DNA of 64,000 nucleotides, taken from NCBI RefSeq assembly GCF_000614125.1, contig NZ_BAKJ01000009.1, positions 1 through 64,000 of the forward strand, given 5' to 3'. Positions 58,671 to 64,000 of this stretch are shown here, piece by piece. The DNA is from Bacteroides rodentium JCM 16496 (GTDB lineage Bacteria; Bacteroidota; Bacteroidia; Bacteroidales; Bacteroidaceae). The translations under genes were made by a program, and so were the position numbers. The notes under the pieces are model-generated. The model did no database searches. It was not told the origin of the DNA and saw only the letters and a program-made list of their open reading frames with translations. Position 1 is the first letter of the stretch; each line of letters starts with the position of its first letter.

Positions 58671-59891
58671 TTATTCGTAGCGTATGGCTTCTATCGGGTC
58701 GAGGTCCGCAGCTTTCTTGGCAGGATACCAACCGAAGAACACTCCGGTGACGGTACATACGGCGAAGGAGAGGAATACGCTCCACGGCTGGATGAAGATG
58801 GGCCAGTGGGCAACGCTTTTCACTATCCAGCTGGCTCCGCATCCGATGATGACGCCGATGATGCCTCCGGTGATGCTGATAAGGATGGCTTCGATGAGGA
58901 ACTGGCTCAAGATGTCGACACCGCGGGCACCTACACTCATGCGCAGACCGATTTCGCGCGTGCGCTCCGTCACCGATACGTACATGATGTTCATAATGCC
59001 GATGCCGCCCACTACGAGCGAGATGCCGGCGATGCAGGCAAGCAGCGTGGTCATCAGGTCGGTGGTGGAGTTCAGCATGGTGCTGAGTTCCTGCTGGCTG
59101 CGGATGGTGAAGTCGTCGTCGTCACTCTCCTTCAGCTTGTGGTTACGGCGCAGTATCTCGGTGATTTCGTCGGTGGCATTGTCCGTCATGTCCTCGGTGA
59201 GGGCGGAGGCGAAGATGCCGCTAAGGTAGGTCTGTGCCAGCAGGCGTTTCATCACGGTGCTGTAAGGGGCAAGCACTACGTCGTCCTGGTCCATGCCCAT
59301 GGAGTTGTAGCCTTTGGACTTCAGCACGCCCACCACGCGGAAGGGCACTTGGTTGAAGCGGATAATGCGCCCCACGGGGTCCTCTCCACCGGGGAAGAGG
59401 TTGTCTTGGATGGTCTTTCCGATGACGCACACCTTGGCGGAGGTCTGTATGTCGGCTTCGGTAAACATCTCGCCGTTCTCCACGCTGAGCTGCCGGATTT
59501 CGAGATAGTCCGTACCCACGCCGCTCACGGAGGAGGGGTAGTTGTTGTTGCCCGCGATGAGTTGTCCGCTGGAAGATACGTTGGGGCTGACGGCAGCCAG
59601 AAAGTTGGTTTCGTTTCGCAGGGCTTCGTAGTCGGTCAGCTTCAAGGTCTGCATGGCGCTGGGGTCTTGGCGGACACCGCCGCGCATGTCGGCACCGGGG
59701 TGAATCATAATCATGTTGGAGCCCATCTCGGAGATTTGCGCCTGGATGCTTTTCTTCGAACCTTGTCCGATGGCAAGCATCGTGATGACGGATGCCACGC
59801 CGATGATGATGCCCAGCATGGTGAGGAATGCGCGCAGCTTGTTGTTGTTCAAGGCTCGCAAGGCTATTTTGAAAAGGTTTGTTCCGTTCAT
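58671..59891 (-). CDS. MacB-type ABC transporter permease
   Basis: 406 residues. One N-terminal helix (LRAFLTMLGIIIGVASVITMLAIGQ), a large periplasmic MacB_PCD domain (about 45-275) and three C-terminal FtsX helices (about 285-395, ending FGWYPAKKAADLDPIEAIRYE) give the MacB/LolE permease layout without the ATPase domain. The ATPase is encoded by the preceding gene, so the complex would be split compared with E. coli MacB. Substrates may be macrolides, peptides or lipoproteins. Confidence 0.93.
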   Translation of the reverse strand: MNGTNLFKIALRALNNNKLRAFLTMLGIIIGVASVITMLAIGQGSKKSIQAQISEMGSNMIMIHPGADMRGGVRQDPSAMQTLKLTDYEALRNETNFLAAVSPNVSSSGQLIAGNNNYPSSVSGVGTDYLEIRQLSVENGEMFTEADIQTSAKVCVIGKTIQDNLFPGGEDPVGRIIRFNQVPFRVVGVLKSKGYNSMGMDQDDVVLAPYSTVMKRLLAQTYLSGIFASALTEDMTDNATDEITEILRRNHKLKESDDDDFTIRSQQELSTMLNSTTDLMTTLLACIAGISLVVGGIGIMNIMYVSVTERTREIGLRMSVGARGVDILSQFLIEAILISITGGIIGVIIGCGASWIVKSVAHWPIFIQPWSVFLSFAVCTVTGVFFGWYPAKKAADLDPIEAIRYE

Positions 59892-59915
59892 ATCGTTTTA
59901 ATGGAAAGTTTAAAA

Positions 59916-59957
59916 TTAATCCCTAATCCTTAATCCCTTATCCCTCATTCCTCCTCC
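59916..59957. repeat. Heptad (7-bp period) array at the ATPase stop codon
   Basis: Six 7-mers in register: TTAATCC, CTAATCC, TTAATCC, CTTATCC, CTCATTC, CTCCTCC. It spans the gap between permease and ATPase genes and covers the ATPase stop codon. Confidence 0.7.
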
Positions 59958-60690
59958 TGCTTAGGCAATGCTGCCAGGGCTTCGGCTGCATTCTGGATTT
60001 GGGTGTTGATGGTGTCGTCCTTGATTTGCCCGTCGCGCAGCACGATGTTGCGGCTGCTGTACTGGGCTATTTCGGGGTTGTGGGTGACGAAGATAATGGT
60101 GCGTCCTTCGGCATGCAGCTTTTGGAACAGTACCAGAATCTCGAAAGAGGTGCGGGTGTCCAGGTTACCCGTAGCTTCGTCTGCCAGGATAACGGCGGGA
60201 TTGTTCACCAGGCGCGGGCGATGGCTACGCGTTGCATCTGACCGCCGGACATCTGATTGGACTTATGTTCCAGTCGGTCGCCCAGCCCCACGGCTTGCAG
60301 GGCTTCGATGGCACGTCTCCGCCTTTCGGAAGCCGAGACGGAGGAGTTGTACATCAGCGGTAGCTCCACATTCTCCACGGCAGTGGTTTTGGGCAGCAGG
60401 TTGTAGCTCTGGAATACGAAGCCGATTTTACGGTTGCGCAGTACGGCGCGTTGAGGCTTGCTCATGGTGCGTACGGAGATGCCGTCCAACAGGTATTCGC
60501 CGCTGGTGGGCGTGTCCAGGCAGCCGAGGGTATTCAGCAAAGTAGACTTTCCGGAGCCCGATGTACCCATGATGGTGACAAACTCGCCTTCGCGGATGGT
60601 GAACGAGACGCCTCGCAGGGCATGCACGGTTTCGTCCCCCACCTGGAAGTTGCGTTTGATATTTTGAAGTTCAATGACTGCTTTACTCAT
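59945..60690 (-). CDS. MacB/LolD-type ABC transporter ATP-binding protein (frameshifted in this assembly)
   Basis: 248 residues after repair. Walker A GTSGSGKST is at 42-50 (Lys48), Q-loop FVFQSYNLLP, signature MSGGQMQRVAIARA, Walker B VILADEATGNLD and switch His in VTHNPE. The frame breaks at 60211: after IARA a stop follows, while LVNNPAVILADEATG continues in the next frame; loss of one base from CCC (coding strand) explains it. It is between macA and permease genes and forms the split MacB. Confidence 0.93.
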
Positions 60691-60762
60691 AATTATTTTT
60701 CTTATTTTGTTAGTTGGGTTTCACCACAGCTTGCACAAATTTTATTTTATAACTGATACTAT

Positions 60763-60914
60763 CTCAATTCTCCTCCTCCGGGGAGGAGGAGTACCCGAAG
60801 GGGGAGGTGGTAGCGATACACAGAAGATTTATTCTCTGTCATACATAGTTTTATGTTCTCTACCACCCCGCCCTTCGGGCACCCCTCCTCCCAGGAGGAG
60901 GGGAATTTGAGTTA
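60763..60914. repeat. GC-rich inverted-repeat element D
   Basis: Arms of about 50 bp: CTCCTCCTCCGGGGAGGAGG followed by CCCGAAGGGGGAGGTGGTAG at about 60763-60813, and the complementary CTACCACCCCGCCCTTCGGG to CTCCTCCCAGGAGGAGGGGA at 60860-60914. Each arm can itself form CTCC/GGAG and CCCGAAGGG hairpins. It lies between macA and the ATPase gene and may be mobile. The unrepaired macA reading frame runs through it. Confidence 0.7.
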
Positions 60915-60973
60915 CTTCCCTGGAAAGTATCTGTGTTGTTGTGCCTCTGTTTTCTCCTCGAAACATTAAATTA

Positions 60974-62196
60974 TTATTTTTTCTTCTTACTCCCCGGAGG
61001 CCGGGCATGAACGGACTCTTCTCACCGCCGGGAGCTTCCTGGCTCATGTCCGGAGCGCCGCTGCCGGGCATGCTGCCGATGGTGGCTTCGGTCACCACTA
61101 CGGTACCCTCGCTAATGCCGCTGATAATTTCCGTGTTGACTCCGTTGGAGATACCTATCTTCACCGGATGGGCGGTAAAGGTGTTGCCTTCGCGGGTCCA
61201 GAGTTTATGTTCCCCTTCGCAATCCTTCACGATATCATTGTCGCCGATAAGCGGTTTTTCGGGGTTGAAACGCAGGGCACGGGCGGGAGCGCACAGCACG
61301 TCTTTGCGGTCGAGGGTGAAGATGGTGACGTTGGCTGTCAGGCGTGGTTTCAGTTTCAGGTCCGGGTTGTGGGCGGAGATGACTACTTCGTAGGTCACAA
61401 CCGTGCTGGTACCGGTGCTCGACGTGCTGCTTGAGCTGGCATCTCCCAGACGAATTTGCGTGACTACCCCTTCGAACACGTCATTCGGGTAGGCGTCTAC
61501 GGTAAACGTGGCGCGCTGTCCCTCTTCCACACCGCCTATGTCTGCTTCGTCCACGTCGGCCACAACCTGCATCTGCGTCAGGTCGGCAGCGATGGTGAAC
61601 AGTGTCGGTGTCTCGAAGCCGGAAGCCACGGTCTGTCCCTCTTCCACGTCGCGGCTGATGACCACACCGTCGATGGGCGAGGTGATGGTGGCGTAGGAGA
61701 GGTTGCGTTCAGCCTTTGCCAGTGATGCCTGGCTGCTTTCGTAGTTGCTGCGGGCCTTCTCGTAGTTATAGACGGATTGCTCATAGTCCGTGACGGCAAT
61801 GAGTTGCTTTTCGTTCAGCGTCTTGTTGCGTTCGTAGAGTTTCTTCTGGTACTCGTATTCGGCCTTTGCACCATTGTAGGCGGCGCGTTGCGAGGCAAGT
61901 TCGCTTTGCAGGGTCACGCGGTCCATCTCGGCAATGAGCTGGCCTTTGGTTACTACGGAATTGTAGTCTACATGAATCTTGTCAATGATACCGCTCACCT
62001 GGGTACCCACTTCCACTTCCGTCACCGGTTCGATGGTTCCCGTGGCGGTTACGGATTCGGAAATCTCGCCTTTATGGATGGTTGCTGTGGCGTAGGTCAC
62101 CTTGTGCTTGGCCTTGGCACCACCGAAGAGCCATACGCCGCCGCCCACTATGACTACGGCAGCTACGGCAATGAGGATGATTCTTTTTTTGTTCAT
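60974..62196 (-). CDS. MacA-like efflux periplasmic adaptor (C-terminal frameshift in this assembly)
   Basis: 407-residue HlyD/MacA-type membrane fusion protein. One N-terminal helix (IILIAVAAVVIVGGGVWLF) is followed by barrel-sandwich segments (GTIEPVTEVEVGTQVSGIIDKIHVDY, ATITSPIDGVVISRDVEEGQTV), an alpha-hairpin (about 100-165) and beta-barrel/MP domains. The repaired frame ends PFMPGPPGSKKKK at 60974-60976, a normal family tail. As read, a lost base at 60999-61000 puts translation in another frame for 48 residues, through the inverted repeat to 60829. It connects MacB to TolC. Confidence 0.9.
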
Positions 62197-62210
62197 ATAT
62201 ATATAAGGTA

Positions 62211-63610
62211 TTATAATTCGATTTTTTCTCCTTGATAGAATTTCAGCAGTTGCATGTTCAGTATCGCCATGTATTTGGCTTGCAGTGTCTCCTGCTGTGC
62301 GCTGAGCAGATTGTTTTTCTCAGTCAGCAGTTCTACGGTATTCTTCATGCCCAGGTTGAACTGCTCCTGAATCAGTTCATAGCTGGTCTGCGTACTTTTC
62401 AGTTTCTCCGTGGCGGCGGCGTAGCGCTGCTGGGCGCTGTTGGCATCGAGCCAGAGGGTTTCGATGGTTTTGTACAGCGTTTTCTGGTCGTCCAGCAGGT
62501 CCAGTTCGCTGGTCTGCTTCTGAATCTTGGCTTTCTCTACGGCACTCTTGGTCTGCCGGTTGCTGAAGATGGGCACGCTTACGGTGAAGCCCAGCGAGTT
62601 GTTCCAGTTCTGCTTGACTTGCTCGCTGAAGGTGAAGTCGCTGCCGTTGGCATGGCTGGTTCCGATGCCGGCGCTGAGGCTCAGTGTGGCAGATAGCCGG
62701 CGCGGGCTATTTTGATGTCGAGGTCGGATGTCTGTATATTCAGTTTGCCGGCTTCTATTTCCGGACGGAGCACGAGGGCGGAGCGGTAAACGTCCGTCTT
62801 GGTGGGCAGGGGTGCCAGTACGTTTTCCGTGCCGAGGGCGGGGATGTAGAGGTTCATCTCGGATTCGCCGTCCAGTTCCAGGAGTTGTTTCAGTTGCAGT
62901 TTGTAGTCTTGCAGGGTGGCTTGTGCGGTCACCAGTTGGTACTTGTCGGTGCTTACCTGCGCTTCCAGTTGTGCCAGGTCGCTCTTGGCGATACTTCCTG
63001 CTTCGAGCAGCTGGCGGGCACGTTCGCATTCGGCCCGGCTCACTTCCAGGGTCGATTCGTTCACTTTCACGGCTTCGGCGGCGTAGAGTATCTGCACGTA
63101 GGTCTGTGCGATGCTTTCTTCGATGCTGTTCTCGCTCTGTGCTACGCTAAGTTCGGCAATGCGGTTGTTCAGCTGTTGCTGCTTGATGGTGTTAAGGCGC
63201 TTCCCGCCGTTGTAGAGGGTCCAGTTGGCGTCGATGCCGTAGCTGCCGTTGTACGAAGTCTTGCTCTGGCTGCTGGTGATGTTGTCGCCGTCGATGATGG
63301 TGTTTGTCTCGCTCTTCGGGCGATTCACGACACGCTGGCCCACACTGGCCGAAAGGCTGGGGAAGAGGGCGGCCCGGGCGGTTTTTACATCTACCTGGGC
63401 ACTTTCCGCGCTGAGGCGGTTCTTGCGGATGGTGATGTTCTGTTGCAGGGCATAGTCGATGCAGGCCTGGAGGTCCCATTGGGCAGGCAGGCTGTCGGCA
63501 GGCTGTCCGTAGCTGCCGGACATCTGCGCGGGAGCATTGCTTTGGGCGGATGCCCCCATGCAGCTGGTCAGGCATAGCGTTATCACTGTCAATCTTCTTA
63601 CGTTCATCAT
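62211..63610 (-). CDS. TolC-family outer-membrane efflux protein (frameshifted in this assembly)
   Basis: 466 residues after repair. The signal peptide ends near ASAQ (residue 23). Two OEP repeats with long coiled-coil helices (NKRLNTIKQQQLNNRIAEL, DLAQLEAQVSTDKYQL) and PSLSASVG-type strands form the beta-barrel and alpha-tunnel. The frame breaks at 62698: ARAGYLP, then TLSLSAGIGTSHANG in the next frame; loss of one C in CCC explains it. First gene of tolC-macA-macB-type operon. Start ATG 63610 or 63607. Confidence 0.92.
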
Positions 63611-63788
63611 ATCTTCATTGTTCTATGGTTTTTCTGTCTGCAAATGTAGCGGGTAGGATGAAGTGTGGCAAATGGGATAGATGTTGGCTGTGTTTTCCTC
63701 GCCCAAAATCTTTTTTGTACCGATGAATGGGGAAGGGGAAAAGCACTTGCCGCACTTTGCAACGGTAGAACCCCTAAAATGCAGCATT

Positions 63789-64000
63789 ATGGAAATAGTG
63801 AAAGGATTGCCCTACGGTGTAGCCCGCTTCGAACAACTGAGGAACGAGAATTCTTATTATGTGGATAAGACTAGAAGCCGTGGTACAACAACTATTGTTT
63901 TGCCGAAGAGTGTCTGAACCAGTCGCGTATGTTCAACTGTGATATGGTTTACTATTATCTTCGCAGCTGGGTTCTTTACAACCGTTCTCCCAAGGAGATG
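63789..64000 (+). pseudogene. Internally deleted AAA-ATPase-like (DUF1703) remnant, continues past the window edge
   Basis: ATG 63789 begins MEIVKGLPYGVARFEQLRNE and NSYYVDKTR, the N-terminal part of a large family of Bacteroides AAA-ATPase-like proteins with a C-terminal PD-(D/E)XK domain. At about 63874 the reading frame changes to KPWYNNYCFAEECLNQSRMF, a segment that in full members lies about 200 residues further on, and it remains open to base 64000. So some 550-700 bp of coding sequence is missing and the frame is lost at the junction. This is a real deletion, larger than the single-base breaks elsewhere. Confidence 0.75.

Overview
The window is a chromosomal segment of a gut Bacteroides (Bacteroidaceae). 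Evidence: the phylum-specific promoter form (-7 box TAnnTTTG) stands before many genes; there are a TonB-dependent receptor, a NigD-like lipoprotein, an IorAB/phenylacetate-CoA ligase cluster, class III fructose-1,6-bisphosphatase, and an RNA after rplT matching the Bacteroidales-1 context. I do not name a species. Most genes are core metabolism or glycan processing; there is no prophage, complete IS, conjugative element or CRISPR array.

Layout. 0.3-10.6 kb: GH2 beta-mannosidase, a NigD-like lipoprotein, an ECF sigma factor with a membrane-anchored beta-barrel partner, and two GH3 beta-glucosidases. 10.7-16.3 kb: pflA/pflB, tRNA-Ser(UGA), glutamine synthetase, tRNA-Thr(CGU). 16.5-20.8 kb: an AT-rich pair of surface-polysaccharide genes (CapD-like dehydratase and Wza/SLBB export protein). 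21.2-28.3 kb: ruvX, def, a TPR protein, the thrS-infC-rpmI-rplT translation operon, and the Bacteroidales-1 RNA (proposed 6S-like). 28.5-34.5 kb: a DUF418 membrane protein, paaK-iorB-iorA and mltG. 35-49.6 kb: AspT-type exchanger, fbp, a 16-residue-repeat surface protein, a Ser-type sulfatase, an acyl-CoA ligase, a TonB-dependent receptor, GDP-fucose synthesis (gmd, fcl) and a dicarboxylate symporter. 49.7-53.5 kb: gnd-zwf-pgl (oxidative pentose phosphate pathway). 53.4-63.6 kb: a YhiM-like membrane protein, pdxH, tonB, a LytTR/LytS-type two-component pair and a tolC-macA-macB-type efflux operon. The right edge carries an internally deleted AAA-ATPase remnant.

Two things cut across the window. 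First, at least 17 genes or gene parts are interrupted by single-base frameshifts. Most are loss of one base from a GG/GGG or CC/CCC run, and they hit core genes (gnd, ruvX, pdxH, tolC). I read these as errors of a draft assembly, so I annotate the genes as whole CDSs spanning the breaks.

Second, the intergenic DNA is highly structured. At least five intergenic sites hold arrays of short sequence units, mostly imperfect palindromes, repeated with a strict 22-bp period (sometimes stepping to 32-33 bp). The palindrome differs from array to array except for two that share TGCAG-N5-CTGCA. A separate class of arrays has a strict 7-bp period and sits right against start and stop codons. In addition there are four or more MITE-like inverted-repeat elements. 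The phased 22-bp arrays are the best candidate here for an undescribed feature.
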